DNA of 64,000 bases from an uncultured Lachnospiraceae bacterium (GTDB taxonomy: Bacteria; Bacillota; Clostridia; Lachnospirales; Lachnospiraceae). This document shows, piece after piece, positions 8,613 to 18,933 of this stretch (its first letter is position 1; each line of letters begins with the position of its first letter). The translations under genes were made by a program, and so were the position numbers. The stretch lies in the NCBI GenBank assembly GCA_934320895.1, contig CAKRFY010000005.1, forward strand, positions 62,001 through 126,000, written 5' to 3'. Under the pieces are notes generated by a model, which saw only the letters and a list, made by a program, of their open reading frames with translations, had not been told where the DNA came from and made no database searches.

Positions 8613-9140
8613 ATGAAATTTATTATCAGTGGTAAAAATATTGATGTAACAGATGGACTTAAAGCAGCAATCGAGGAAAAGATCGGAAAGCTTGAGAGGT
8701 ATTTCACTCCGGAAACTGAAGTTCATGTTACATTGAGTGTGGAGAAAGAAAGACAGAAAATAGAGATTACGATCCCTATGAAAGGAAACATTGTACGTGC
8801 TGAGCAGGTAAGCGATGACATGTATGTTTCAATAGATTTGGTTGAGGAGGTTATTGAGAGACAGTTACGTAAGTACAAAAACAAGCTTGTTGACAAGCAG
8901 CAGGCAGCTACAAGTTTGAGCAAGGCATTCATCGAAGAAGAGATTGAAGATGATGATGAGATAAAGATCATTCGTTCAAAAAAATTTGGAATGAAGCCTA
9001 TGGATCCTGAAGAAGCATGCATCCAGATGGATCTTCTTGGACACAACTTCTATGTATTCCGCAACGCAGCAACAGACGAAGTAAATGTAGTCTACAAGAG
9101 AAAAGGAAATACATTCGGACTTATCGAGCCTGAATTTTAA
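8613..9140 (+). CDS. hpf: long-form ribosome hibernation promoting factor
   Basis: This 175-residue protein has the two-domain architecture of long HPF. The N-terminal beta-alpha-beta-beta-beta-alpha domain (about 1-100, starting KFIISGKNIDVTDGL) binds the 30S decoding region. The C-terminal dimerisation domain (about 118-175, containing MDPEEACIQMDLLGHNFYVFRN) joins two ribosomes into 100S dimers in stationary phase. The start is ATG 8613, 8 bases after AAAGGAG; an in-frame GTG at 8604 lies inside that SD. A dedicated promoter and a strong terminator make it a single-gene unit directly before secA, a common position in Firmicutes. Confidence 0.95.
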   Translation: MKFIISGKNIDVTDGLKAAIEEKIGKLERYFTPETEVHVTLSVEKERQKIEITIPMKGNIVRAEQVSDDMYVSIDLVEEVIERQLRKYKNKLVDKQQAATSLSKAFIEEEIEDDDEIKIIRSKKFGMKPMDPEEACIQMDLLGHNFYVFRNAATDEVNVVYKRKGNTFGLIEPEF

Positions 9141-9218
9141 TCATTGAGATAAACACTTTGGAGAGAGTGTTACATATATAATATCAAAATAAAAAGTATG
9201 AAAGATCATTTAAGCCAG

Positions 9219-9251
9219 ACAGCCCCGGAGATAAAACTCCGGGGCTGTTTC
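9219..9251 (+). terminator. intrinsic terminator of hpf
   Basis: A perfect 12-bp GC-rich stem (ACAGCCCCGGAG / CTCCGGGGCTGT) with a 6-base loop, followed by a short T-rich tail. Confidence 0.85.
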
Positions 9252-9356
9252 TGTATGCAAAGAACGATCAAACTTCCATAAATCATGTCAGATTTTTGTC
9301 AAATAGACTTGTATCATTTCGGCGTACTTACGCCATTCAAATCAAAAAAACAACAG

Positions 9357-9385
9357 TTGAAAAACCCCCTATTTAATGTTATACT
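9357..9385 (+). promoter_or_regulatory. SigA-type promoter of secA
   Basis: TTGAAA (9357-9362), 17-base spacer, TATACT (9380-9385). A small perfect inverted repeat (GGCGTA-CT-TACGCC, 9321-9334) lies just upstream and could be an operator. Nothing else is seen in the roughly 310-base gap after hpf beyond the hpf terminator. Confidence 0.75.
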
Positions 9386-9450
9386 AGAAAATAGTTTTTT
9401 TAGGTGGTTAAATACTACATAAACAGTAATAATGTATAGGAGTGAAATTC

Positions 9451-12015
9451 ATGAGTATAATTAGTAAAATCTTCGGTACTCACAGTCAGCATGAAGTGAA
9501 AAGAATTATTCCAATAGTGAATAAAATAGAAGCTCTTGCACCTGAGTTCGAGAAATTAACAGATGACGAGCTTAAAGCAAAGACACCTGAATTTAAGGCA
9601 CGTCTTGAAAAGGGAGAAACTTTGGATGATTTACTTCCGGAAGCTTATGCGACAGTAAGAGAAGCAGCAACAAGAGTTCTTGGAATGAGACACTACCGCG
9701 TACAGCTTATTGGTGGCGTTATCCTTCATCAGGGACGAATTACCGAGATGCGTACAGGTGAAGGTAAGACCCTTGTTTCAACACTTCCTGCATATCTTAA
9801 TGCGTTGGAGGGAAAAGGTGTTCATATCGTTACGGTAAACGATTACCTTGCAAAGCGTGATGCCGAGTGGATGGGAAAAGTTCATGAGTTTCTTGGACTT
9901 ACAGTTGGTGTTATATTGAACTCGATGGATAATGATGAAAGAAGAGAAGCATACAACTGTGATATAACATATGCTACAAATAATGAACTTGGTTTCGATT
10001 ATCTTCGTGATAACATGGTAGTTTATAAAGAAGAACTCGTACAGAGAGAACTTTATTATGCCATCATTGATGAGGTTGACTCAGTTCTTATCGATGAGGC
10101 GAGAACACCACTTATTATTTCAGGACAGAGCGGAAAATCAACAAAACTTTATGAGGCCTGTGATATATTTGTAAAACAGCTTACAAGAGGTACAGCCAAA
10201 GAACTTTCAAAGATGGATCTCATTATGAATGAGGAAGAGCAGGAAACAGGTGATTATGTTGTTGATGAGAAAGACAAAAATGTAAACCTTACCGAGGAAG
10301 GTGTAAGAAAAGCTGAGAGATTTTTCCAGGTTAAAAACCTTGCAGATCCGGACAACCTTGAATTACAGCATAATATAAATCTTGCATTAAGAGCACATTC
10401 GCTTATGTTCAGAGATAAGGATTATGTAGTAAAAGATGATCAGGTACTTATCGTTGATGAGTTTACCGGTCGTATCATGCCGGGACGCCGTTTCTCTGAC
10501 GGACTCCATCAGGCAATCGAAGCAAAAGAGCACGTAAAAGTTAAGAGAGAGAGTAAAACTCTTGCTACTATCACATTCCAGAATTTCTTTAATAAATATG
10601 CAAAGAAATCAGGTATGACAGGTACAGCTCTTACAGAGGAAAAAGAGTTCCGTGACATCTATGAGATGGATGTTGTTGAAGTACCAACAAACCTTCCGGT
10701 AGCACGTATAGATTATGAGGATGCAGTTTACAAGACAAAAGAAGAAAAATTCAATGCTGTTGTTGCTGATATCGTAGAGGCACATGAGAAGGGACAGCCT
10801 GTACTTGTAGGTACTATAAATATTGATACATCTGAGTATTTAAGTGAAAAACTCAAGAAGAAAGGCATACCTCATAAAGTACTTAATGCCAAATTCCATG
10901 AGCTTGAGGCAGAGATCATCGCAGACGCAGGTCAGATGGGTGCTGTTACGATTGCTACTAATATGGCTGGCCGTGGTACAGATATCAAGCTTGGTGAGGG
11001 TGTAAAAGAGCTCGGCGGATTAAAGATCATAGGTACAGAGAGACATGAATCTCGTCGTATTGACAATCAGCTCCGTGGTCGTGCCGGCCGTCAGGGAGAT
11101 CCAGGTGAGTCACGTTTCTATATCTCACTTGAAGATGATCTTATGCGTCTTTTCGGTTCAGAAAGACTTATGGGACTCTTCTCAGCAATGCCTGACGGAG
11201 AGCAGATCGAGCATAAGATGCTTTCAAATGCTATTGAAAGTGCTCAGAAGAAGATTGAAGGTAACAACTTCGGAATCAGAAAGAACCTTCTTGAATTTGA
11301 CCGTGTAAATAATGAACAGAGAGAAGTTATTTACAAAGAGCGTCGTAAGGTACTTGACGGTGAGAATATGCGTGATACTATCTACAAGATGATTACAGAT
11401 GTTGTAGAGAAGTGTGTATCATCGATCATTGGTGATGAATCTGCACCGGAAGAATGGGACATTGCAGAGTTAAACAATGTGCTTCGTCCTATCGTTCCTA
11501 TTCAGAAGATAGTTCTTACAGAAGAGGAAGAAAAGCACGCTACGAAAGCAGAACTTATACAGAGACTTAAAGAAGAGGCTGTGAAAGTATATGAAGCTAA
11601 AGAAGCAGAGTTCCCTGATGCAGACCAGATCAGAGAAGTAGAGAGAATCATCCTTCTTAAAGTTATTGACAGAAAATGGATGGATCACATAGATGATATG
11701 GATCAGCTCCGTCAGGGTATCGGACTTCAGGCATATGGACAGAGAGATCCTGTAGTTGAGTACAAATTTGCAGGATTTGATATGTTTGATGCAATGATCG
11801 ATGCTATTACTGAGGAGACAGTAAAGGCACTTACACATATTCAGATAGAGCAGAAGGTTGAGCGTGAGCATGTCGCAAAGGTTACTGGAACAAACAAAGA
11901 TGAAACAGTAGCATCAAAGCCAAAGACACGCGAAGGCAAAAAAGTACAGCCAAATGATCCTTGTCCATGTGGAAGTGGCAAGAAGTACAAGATGTGCTGT
12001 GGAAGAAAGTTTTAA
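9451..12015 (+). CDS. secA: preprotein translocase ATPase SecA
   Basis: This 854-residue motor ATPase drives Sec-dependent export through SecYEG. Visible features: Walker A region [13 protein letters not shown]-type box [18 protein letters not shown], and the second helicase domain with [15 protein letters not shown] and [13 protein letters not shown]. The preprotein cross-linking and scaffold domains have normal length. The C-terminal SEC-C zinc motif [15 protein letters not shown] binds Zn and contacts SecB-like partners or ribosomes. The start is ATG 9451, 8 bases after AGGAG; the in-frame GTG at 9442 overlaps the SD. Length is normal for Firmicutes SecA1. It is followed about 95 bases later by prfB, the usual order in this phylum. 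Confidence 0.97.
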   Translation: MSIISKIFGTHSQHEVKRIIPIVNKIEALAPEFEKLTDDELKAKTPEFKARLEKGETLDDLLPEAYATVREAATRVLGMRHYRVQLIGGVILHQGRITEMRTGEGKTLVSTLPAYLNALEGKGVHIVTVNDYLAKRDAEWMGKVHEFLGLTVGVILNSMDNDERREAYNCDITYATNNELGFDYLRDNMVVYKEELVQRELYYAIIDEVDSVLIDEARTPLIISGQSGKSTKLYEACDIFVKQLTRGTAKELSKMDLIMNEEEQETGDYVVDEKDKNVNLTEEGVRKAERFFQVKNLADPDNLELQHNINLALRAHSLMFRDKDYVVKDDQVLIVDEFTGRIMPGRRFSDGLHQAIEAKEHVKVKRESKTLATITFQNFFNKYAKKSGMTGTALTEEKEFRDIYEMDVVEVPTNLPVARIDYEDAVYKTKEEKFNAVVADIVEAHEKGQPVLVGTINIDTSEYLSEKLKKKGIPHKVLNAKFHELEAEIIADAGQMGAVTIATNMAGRGTDIKLGEGVKELGGLKIIGTERHESRRIDNQLRGRAGRQGDPGESRFYISLEDDLMRLFGSERLMGLFSAMPDGEQIEHKMLSNAIESAQKKIEGNNFGIRKNLLEFDRVNNEQREVIYKERRKVLDGENMRDTIYKMITDVVEKCVSSIIGDESAPEEWDIAELNNVLRPIVPIQKIVLTEEEEKHATKAELIQRLKEEAVKVYEAKEAEFPDADQIREVERIILLKVIDRKWMDHIDDMDQLRQGIGLQAYGQRDPVVEYKFAGFDMFDAMIDAITEETVKALTHIQIEQKVEREHVAKVTGTNKDETVASKPKTREGKKVQPNDPCPCGSGKKYKMCCGRKF

Positions 12016-12109
12016 ATAAATGTTATATTGACATATATTGTCAGAAAAATATGCATGATATCTATACTTTGAGATAGATATTATGCTATTTATAGAAAGA
12101 GGTGAGTTG

Positions 12110-13229
12110 ATGGTAGAGTTTGATAATATAAAGATTGCATTATCAAATTACGATGAACCACTGCTTGAAATGGGGAACTCACTTTGACTTAGCTAATAAG
12201 CGTGACAGAGTCGAAGAATTGGAACACACCATGGAAGAGCCGGGATTTTGGGATGACCCAAATAAATCGGCAGCGGTTGTTCAGGATTGTAAAAAGTTAA
12301 AGTCAGTTATTGAAAGGTATGAAAAACTCTGTAGTGACAGAGATGATATACTTACACTCATTGATATAGCTGAGGAAGAAAATGATTCAAGTCTTCTGCC
12401 TGAAGTAGAGGAATCATTTCAGGCATTTGAAGACGAGTATAAGTCGCTTAGGATAGAAACACTGCTAAGTGGAGAGTATGACAAGTGCAATGCTATACTT
12501 ACACTCCATGCCGGAGCCGGTGGAACAGAAAGCTGTGATTGGGCGAGTATGCTTTGCAGAATGTATCAGCGCTGGGCAGAGAAAAAAGGCTTCAGCGTTG
12601 AAATGATCGATTTTCTTGATGGTGATGAAGCGGGGTACAAATCTGTTACATTGCAGATAGACGGTGAAAATGCATATGGCTATCTGAAATCGGAACATGG
12701 TGTACACCGACTTGTAAGAATCTCGCCATTTAATGCGGCAGGAAAGAGACAGACTTCTTTTGTATCTTGTGATGTTATGCCTGATATAGAAGAAGATCTT
12801 GATGTCGAGATAGCAGATGATGATATCCGAATCGATACTTACCGTTCAAGTGGTGCAGGTGGACAGCATATAAACAAGACATCATCTGCAATACGTATCA
12901 CACATTTTCCGACTGGGATAGTGGTACAGTGTCAGAATGAGCGTTCACAGCATATGAATAAAGATAAAGCCATGCAGATGCTTAAAGCAAAGCTTTATAT
13001 GCTTAAACAGCAGGAGCAGCTTGAAAAAGCAAGCGGTATTCGTGGCGAAGTAAAAGATAATGGCTGGGGAAGTCAGATCCGTTCATATGTAATGCAGCCT
13101 TATACAATGGTTAAAGATAACAGAACTGGTCAGGAAGTAAGTAATGTGACAGGCGTTTTAGATGGAAATATCGATCCGTTTATAAATGCTTATCTTGCAT
13201 GGATTACATCAGCAGACAAAGAGAAATAA
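12110..13229 (+). CDS. prfB: peptide chain release factor 2, with programmed +1 frameshift
   Basis: RF2 ends translation at UGA and UAA. The zero frame runs from ATG 12110 (SD AGAGGTGAG) for 25 codons and stops at an in-frame TGA (12185-12187) in the context CTT-TGA-C, the conserved RF2 autoregulatory shift site. Skipping T12185 continues in the +1 frame (Asp-Leu-Ala-Asn) to the stop at 13229, giving 372 residues. The GGQ motif (GAGGQHINKT) and the anticodon-like SPF tripeptide (RISPFNAAG) are present. An SD-like GGGG at 12172-12175 precedes the slip codon, but with 6 bases between rather than the 3 of E. coli. A conventional annotation that begins only in the second frame misses the first 25 codons. 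Confidence 0.95.
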
Positions 13230-13244
13230 GAGATGGAGGAAGAG

Positions 13245-14459
13245 ATGGTAAAGGTAGGAATATTAGGATATGGTACAGTAGGTTCAGGTGTTTTTGAGAT
13301 ATTAAACAAAAACAGCGAGATCATCACAAAAAGAGCAGGTCAGGATATCGAAGTAAAATATGTACTTGATCTTAGAGATTTTCCGGGAGACCCTGCAGAA
13401 AAGTATGTTGTACATGATTTCTCAATACTTGAAAATGATGATGAAGTAAAAATTGTTGTTGAGACAATGGGAGGACTGCATCCGGCATATGAATTTGTAA
13501 AAGCAAGCCTTCTTAAGGGAAAAAATGTTGTAACATCAAACAAAGCACTTGTTGCTGCATTTGGTACTGAACTTTTACAGATTGCCAGAGATAAAAATGT
13601 AAACTTTTTATTTGAGGCAAGTGTTGGCGGCGGTATTCCTATTATTAGACCACTTCAGACTTCATTAGCACCTGATGAGATAGAAGAGATTTCAGGTATA
13701 TTAAATGGTACTACAAACTTTATTCTTACTGAGATGACAGAAAATGGTACTGATTTTGATTCAGTACTTAAAGATGCACAGGCAAAAGGGTATGCTGAGG
13801 CTGATCCTACAGCTGATGTTGAAGGATATGATGCATGTCGTAAAATTGCTATTCTTACATCACTTGCATATGGAAAGCAGCTTGACTTTGAAGATATTTA
13901 TACAGAAGGTATCACAAAGATAACAGACCGTGATATAAACTATGCATCAAAGCTTAAAGCAAAAGTCAAGATTTTTGGTTCAAGTAAATTAGTAGGTGAT
14001 AAGGTAAGTGCGATGGTTGCACCTAAGCTCATAACACATGATCATCCACTTTACAGTGTTGATGGTGTATTTAATGCTATTCTTGTAAAAGGAAACATGG
14101 TCGGTGATGTAATGTTTTATGGTCAGGGAGCCGGAAAACTTGCGACAGCAAGTGCAGTTGTTTCAGATATTATGGAAGCATCAAAAAATCTCGACAGCAA
14201 TATAAATGTAATCTGGTCTGCAGACAAACTTGAGCTTATGCCTATGGATGAAGTAGTATCTAAATTCTTTGTCAGAGTATCAGGAAGCAAAGCTGACAAT
14301 GAGGCAAAGATTAAGGAATTATTTGGTGAAGTTGAATTTGTGGATGCAGGATATACAGATGAAACAGGTTTTGTAACAAAAGATATCACAGAAGCAGTAT
14401 ATGAAAATGCGGCAAAAGAGATAGGAAATGTTATAAATAAGATTCGTTTTGATGCATAA
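13245..14459 (+). CDS. hom: homoserine dehydrogenase
   Basis: This 404-residue NAD(P)H-dependent enzyme reduces aspartate semialdehyde to homoserine, the branch to threonine and methionine. The N-terminal Rossmann motif GILGYGTVGSGVF, the SNKAL and GGGIPII segments, GILNGTTNFIL and the catalytic-region YAEADPTADVEGYDA are all visible. A C-terminal segment of about 75 residues (from SKFFVRVSG) looks like an ACT regulatory domain, suggesting threonine feedback. The start is ATG 13245 after GGAGGAAGAG; an in-frame ATG at 13233 precedes the SD. It begins 15 bases after prfB and probably shares its transcript. Confidence 0.95.
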   Translation: MVKVGILGYGTVGSGVFEILNKNSEIITKRAGQDIEVKYVLDLRDFPGDPAEKYVVHDFSILENDDEVKIVVETMGGLHPAYEFVKASLLKGKNVVTSNKALVAAFGTELLQIARDKNVNFLFEASVGGGIPIIRPLQTSLAPDEIEEISGILNGTTNFILTEMTENGTDFDSVLKDAQAKGYAEADPTADVEGYDACRKIAILTSLAYGKQLDFEDIYTEGITKITDRDINYASKLKAKVKIFGSSKLVGDKVSAMVAPKLITHDHPLYSVDGVFNAILVKGNMVGDVMFYGQGAGKLATASAVVSDIMEASKNLDSNINVIWSADKLELMPMDEVVSKFFVRVSGSKADNEAKIKELFGEVEFVDAGYTDETGFVTKDITEAVYENAAKEIGNVINKIRFDA

Positions 14460-14507
14460 TGAAACAAAATAGTTAGCGCGGAAAAATTAAATTACTTTTA
14501 TATCGAC

Positions 14508-14543
14508 AATGGGCGGCTATTTGTATAGTCGCCCATTATTGTT
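14508..14543 (+). terminator. intrinsic terminator after hom
   Basis: Inverted repeat of about 13 bp (AATGGGCGGCTAT / ATAGTCGCCCATT, one G-T pair) with a 4-base loop and an ATTATTGTT tail. The end lies just before the tex start codon. Confidence 0.75.
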
Positions 14544-14559
14544 AGAAATGAGGGCTATT

Positions 14560-16941
14560 ATGGAAAGTAAACTTGATATTGCGGCAAAAATTGCCGGGGA
14601 ACTTGAGATAAAGAAATGGCAGGTTGAGGCTGTTATAAAGCTTATAGATGAAGGAAATACAATTCCTTTCATAGCTAGATACAGAAAAGAAGCACATGGT
14701 TCGCTGGACGATGAACAGCTTAGAAATCTTAATGAAAGACTTACATACCTTAGAAATCTCGAAGAAAAGAAAGCGCAGGTTATAGCGAGCATAGAGGAAC
14801 AGGGAAAACTTACTGAAGAACTTAAAGTACAGATAGAGCAGGCTGAAACTCAGGTTGTAGTAGATGATCTTTACAGACCATACAGACCAAAGAGAAGGAC
14901 TAGAGCGACTATCGCTAAAGAAAAAGGTCTTGATCCTCTTGCAGAGCTCATTCTTGAACAGACAGCCGTAGAACCTATAGAAAAACTTGCAGAAAGTTAT
15001 ATATCAGAAGAAAAGGAAGTTGCTTCTGCAGAAGATGCAATTTCTGGCGCAAAGGATATAATAGCAGAAATTATATCTGATAATGCAGATTATCGTATGT
15101 ACATAAGAAATATAACAATGCAGGAGGGATTACTCGTTTCATCTGCAAAAGATGAAAAAGCAAAATCGGTTTATGAGATGTATTACGAGTTTCAGGAGAA
15201 GCTTGACAAGATCGTGGGTCACAGGATTCTTGCGATTAACAGGGGAGAAAAGGAAAAATTTCTTACGGTAAAGATAGAAGCACCAGAGGAGAGAATAATT
15301 GGTTATCTAAAAAAGATGGTGATAACAAATGATAACATAAATACAAACGGACTTCTCCAGGAAACAATAGAGGATAGTTATAAGAGACTTATAGCACCTG
15401 CGATAGAGCGTGAGATAAGAAATGAACTCACAGAGAAAGCAGAAGATGGGGCAATAAAGGTATTTGGGAAAAATCTTGAACAGCTCCTTATGCAGCCACC
15501 TATCCAGGGAAGAAATGTACTTGGCTGGGACCCGGCATTTAGAACGGGTTGTAAGCTTGCTGTAGTTGATAGTACCGGAAAAGTTCTTGATACGACAGTA
15601 GTATTCCCTACAGAGCCACAGAACAAGGTAGAGGAGACAAAGAGAACAGTTAAGAAACTGATAGATAAGTATGACATTTCACTTATATCGGTAGGAAATG
15701 GAACGGCATCAAGAGAATCAGAACTTATAATAGCCGAGATGTTAAAAGAAATTAAAAAGTCTGTTCAGTATATTATTGTAAACGAGGCAGGGGCATCAGT
15801 GTATTCAGCAAGTAAACTTGCAACAGAAGAGTTTCCTGATCTTAATGTCGGGGAGAGAAGTGCTGCGTCAATAGCCAGAAGACTTCAGGACCCGCTTGCT
15901 GAACTTGTGAAGATAGATCCGAAATCAATCGGTGTTGGACAGTATCAGCATGATATGAACCAGAAAAAGCTTGAGGAAACTCTTACGGGAGTTGTAGAAG
16001 CGTGCGTAAATAGAGTAGGTGTTGACATAAACACTGCATCAGCATCACTTCTTGAATATATTTCAGGCATTAGCAAGACAATTGCAAAAAATATTGTAGT
16101 ATACAGGGAAGAAAATGGTAAGTTTACAAACAGAAAACAGCTTTTAAAAGTGGCGAAATTAGGACCAAAAGCATTTTTACAGTGTGCAGGATTTTTGAGA
16201 ATAGAAGGAGGAGATAATCCTCTTGATGCAACAAGTGTTCATCCGGAATCTTATGCTGCTGCTGAGGCACTTCTTAAAAAACTTGGTATCTCACAGGAAG
16301 AATTAAAAGAAATCCAGACAGAGGCAGCAAAAACTGGCAGTAAGATAAAGAAAACAGAGGATACAAAACCTGAGAGAAAGAAAAAGAAGAAAGACTTTGT
16401 TATTAAAAATAAAAATTCGGCATTTGGAGCAGCCCTTATGAAAGCATTAGGTGATGGAGATGGTATAGAGTTTAAAGAAGATGGAGATAATTCCAAAAAA
16501 GATAAAAATATTTCATCAGGATTTGGAAAAAATGCTAAGAACAGCATAGAATATCGTATCAAAGATAAGGCTAAGATGGCAGAGGAACTTGGTATAGGCC
16601 AGATAACACTTACAGATATTGTAAAAGAACTTGAAAAACCGGGAAGAGATCCGCGTGATGAGATGCCAAAGCCTATACTTCGTACAGATGTACTTGAAAT
16701 GAAAGATCTAAAACCGGGAATGATATTAAAGGGAACGGTAAGAAATGTCATAGATTTTGGAGCATTTGTCGATATAGGAGTACATCAGGACGGGCTTGTT
16801 CATATATCGGAACTCTCCGACAACAGATTTGTAAAACATCCGCTTGATGTAGTAAGTGTTGGCGATATAGTTGATGTCAAGGTTATGAGTGTTGATATGG
16901 AGAAAAAGAGGATTCAGCTTACAATGAAGATGAAAGGCTAA
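14560..16941 (+). CDS. tex: Tex-family transcription accessory protein (S1 RNA-binding)
   Basis: This 793-residue Tex/YhgF protein has the N-terminal helical Tex domain (about 1-200), a YqgF/RNaseH-like core with LGWDPAFRTGCKLAVVD (about 325-460), helix-hairpin-helix segments (about 490-560) and a C-terminal S1 domain (GTVRNVIDFGAFVDIGVHQDGLVHIS). Tex proteins bind nucleic acid and affect transcription and stress or toxin expression. The start is ATG 14560 after GAGGG; the longer frame from 14509 begins inside the terminator hairpin. Odd feature: a charged, Lys/Glu/Asp-rich insert of about 80 residues (roughly 605-685, with KKKKKDF) separates the HhH part from LTDIVKELEKPGRDPR. Most Tex proteins are about 720 residues and lack it. 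Confidence 0.93.
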   Translation: MESKLDIAAKIAGELEIKKWQVEAVIKLIDEGNTIPFIARYRKEAHGSLDDEQLRNLNERLTYLRNLEEKKAQVIASIEEQGKLTEELKVQIEQAETQVVVDDLYRPYRPKRRTRATIAKEKGLDPLAELILEQTAVEPIEKLAESYISEEKEVASAEDAISGAKDIIAEIISDNADYRMYIRNITMQEGLLVSSAKDEKAKSVYEMYYEFQEKLDKIVGHRILAINRGEKEKFLTVKIEAPEERIIGYLKKMVITNDNINTNGLLQETIEDSYKRLIAPAIEREIRNELTEKAEDGAIKVFGKNLEQLLMQPPIQGRNVLGWDPAFRTGCKLAVVDSTGKVLDTTVVFPTEPQNKVEETKRTVKKLIDKYDISLISVGNGTASRESELIIAEMLKEIKKSVQYIIVNEAGASVYSASKLATEEFPDLNVGERSAASIARRLQDPLAELVKIDPKSIGVGQYQHDMNQKKLEETLTGVVEACVNRVGVDINTASASLLEYISGISKTIAKNIVVYREENGKFTNRKQLLKVAKLGPKAFLQCAGFLRIEGGDNPLDATSVHPESYAAAEALLKKLGISQEELKEIQTEAAKTGSKIKKTEDTKPERKKKKKDFVIKNKNSAFGAALMKALGDGDGIEFKEDGDNSKKDKNISSGFGKNAKNSIEYRIKDKAKMAEELGIGQITLTDIVKELEKPGRDPRDEMPKPILRTDVLEMKDLKPGMILKGTVRNVIDFGAFVDIGVHQDGLVHISELSDNRFVKHPLDVVSVGDIVDVKVMSVDMEKKRIQLTMKMKG

Positions 16942-16948
16942 TTTATTT

Positions 16949-18877
16949 ATGAAAAAATTATTTGTTGAAGTAAAGAATGGTGGAAAGATGACTTACAGTG
17001 TAAGTGATCTGAATAAGTTAGACAGGATGTATGAGACCGAGGTATTTGAAAGAAAAGAAAAAAAGGTAATGTCACCTTTTAAAAAAGAAATGCAGAAAAG
17101 CTTTCAGGCACAGGTAAGAGATTATGCATTTGAAAAAATACTTGACAGACATCTTTATACATTTAAATATCTTCTTGTAATTCCAGATCCATATGGGCTT
17201 GCAAAGCAGACCGCCCTTATCCTGTTTAATTCTTCAAAAGAATGTAAAGTTGTGTACAGAGTACTGGGAGATACACCTGACTGTGATTATGTAGGTGAGA
17301 CTGTGTATACGACAAGACACCGAGTACCGATACTTGGTCTTTATGGAGGAAGAAATAATAAGATAGACCTTAAACTTATAGACAGGGATGGTGAGGTCAT
17401 AAAGCACAGAACATTACAGATATATGTATCCGATATACAGGAGAATATAAGAAATATAGTGTCTGAAAACGACATGAAAATGTCACATTTTGGCTTTATA
17501 CTGCTTAATACTGCGATAGGTAGTCCGGTGGCGATTGACGGACATGGGGATGTCAGATATTCGCTTCAGATAAAGACGGGAAAGTTAGGTATGATTCCGC
17601 TTGCGAATGGTCATTTTCTCCTTGTAGATAAAACAGCGAACAGAGTTGATAAATATGGAAAAGTTACACCTTGCAGATATCACGAAATGGATTATATGGG
17701 AAGAGTTTATAAGACTTATCTTCTTGAATATAAAATAGGAAGAGCCATAACACAGCATGGAGATTCACTTTTCTTTATAACGGCATCCGATGATGAGCAT
17801 GTTTCAGACAGGATAGCGCAGCTTAATTTGAACACAGGAGAACTTATAAAATACTGTGACATCCATGATCTTGTAGGAGAACAATACAGAAGGTATGATA
17901 ACTGGATAGATACATCATATATTGAATATAATGATGGAAAGCTCCTGATAACTGCAAAAAGATTAAACTCTGTCATAAACATTGACTGGGATGAACTTAA
18001 GATTGACTGGATAATAGCACCACCGCAGGTCTGGAAGGGCAGTAAAGTTGAAAAATATGTTCTTACTGACATATCTGGAAGTGATGGTGAAGGTGCGAAG
18101 ATACCGGTATGTTCATTCCCTGAGTATGCATCTCTTATGGAAAACAAAAATGGTCAGAAGAAAATTGTATTGTTTGATGTAAGAAATGTCATGAAATTTG
18201 AGGGAAAAGTACTTGTTCCGGGAGGAAAAAGGTCAATAAAAAATTCACTGGTAAAAATCATAGACATAAATGAGAAAGATATGTCATTTAAAATAAGTGA
18301 GTGTACAGAGGTATTAAATTCACTCAGATATTCAAGAGTACTTCATTCTGAGGATGAAAAATATCTTCTCGTAGCCCAGGGATACTTAAGAACGCAGACT
18401 GATGATGTTCATGGCATCATACAGGAAATAGATGCATGTACAGGTGAAAAACTGCACAGTGTCAGCATAAAAAAGGTGTTTTCTAACGCATGGATTTTTG
18501 CACCTGATATACATGATTACTGCGTATCAATGGAAAAAAACCACAATGTAATATTTGGAAAACTCAATCCTTTGGACAAGTTTGAAGGCACATTGCCCGC
18601 ATTATCTGAAGATAAAATGGATCGTTATTATTTTGGAAACGGCAGGATATGTGATAACTTGTTTCTGTGTAATATGAGACCGGGAACAGTTGACAGGATT
18701 TATTTTATCGGTGAGAAATATGCATATGTTAAAGATATGGAGAATGTCAGGTTTGTCGATAAAAAGGAAAGTTTTGCAATTCCTTTAGATGATTTTGGCA
18801 AAGATGAATATCATGTATATATTGAATATAACGACGAGGTGCATAAATTAAAAAATGAGATCCGCATAGTAAGATAG
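16949..18877 (+). CDS. arylsulfotransferase (ASST)-like beta-propeller protein, probably degenerate
   Basis: This 642-residue protein is recognisable as ASST-like from its N-terminal DPYGLAKQTALILF and HRVPILGLYGGRNNKIDL stretches (about 75-145) and from propeller repeats. ASST enzymes move sulfate between phenols through a sulfo-histidine. The places where this family normally has catalytic-site histidines read NWIDTS, TAKRLNS and FPEYAS here, so sulfotransfer may be lost (inference from motif memory). No signal peptide is present, although known ASSTs are exported or periplasmic. The start may be ATG 16949, or ATG 16988, which has the better SD (GGTGGAAAG). It follows tex by 7 bases and precedes APS kinase. 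Confidence 0.65.
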   Translation: MKKLFVEVKNGGKMTYSVSDLNKLDRMYETEVFERKEKKVMSPFKKEMQKSFQAQVRDYAFEKILDRHLYTFKYLLVIPDPYGLAKQTALILFNSSKECKVVYRVLGDTPDCDYVGETVYTTRHRVPILGLYGGRNNKIDLKLIDRDGEVIKHRTLQIYVSDIQENIRNIVSENDMKMSHFGFILLNTAIGSPVAIDGHGDVRYSLQIKTGKLGMIPLANGHFLLVDKTANRVDKYGKVTPCRYHEMDYMGRVYKTYLLEYKIGRAITQHGDSLFFITASDDEHVSDRIAQLNLNTGELIKYCDIHDLVGEQYRRYDNWIDTSYIEYNDGKLLITAKRLNSVINIDWDELKIDWIIAPPQVWKGSKVEKYVLTDISGSDGEGAKIPVCSFPEYASLMENKNGQKKIVLFDVRNVMKFEGKVLVPGGKRSIKNSLVKIIDINEKDMSFKISECTEVLNSLRYSRVLHSEDEKYLLVAQGYLRTQTDDVHGIIQEIDACTGEKLHSVSIKKVFSNAWIFAPDIHDYCVSMEKNHNVIFGKLNPLDKFEGTLPALSEDKMDRYYFGNGRICDNLFLCNMRPGTVDRIYFIGEKYAYVKDMENVRFVDKKESFAIPLDDFGKDEYHVYIEYNDEVHKLKNEIRIVR

Positions 18878-18933
18878 TCTGTTTTTGGCGAGACTATATA
18901 ATGAGGATAGTTTTATGATTTATGGAGGAAAAT

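Noticed and set aside
12135..13229. RF2 as a single frame starting at 12135
   Set aside because: The frame there has no SD and no RF2-like N-terminus; the correct start is ATG 12110 with a +1 shift at 12185.
15378..16751. Long minus-strand frames inside tex
   Set aside because: Antisense shadows of a well-supported gene; Ser/Phe/Ile-rich composition typical of complemented coding DNA.
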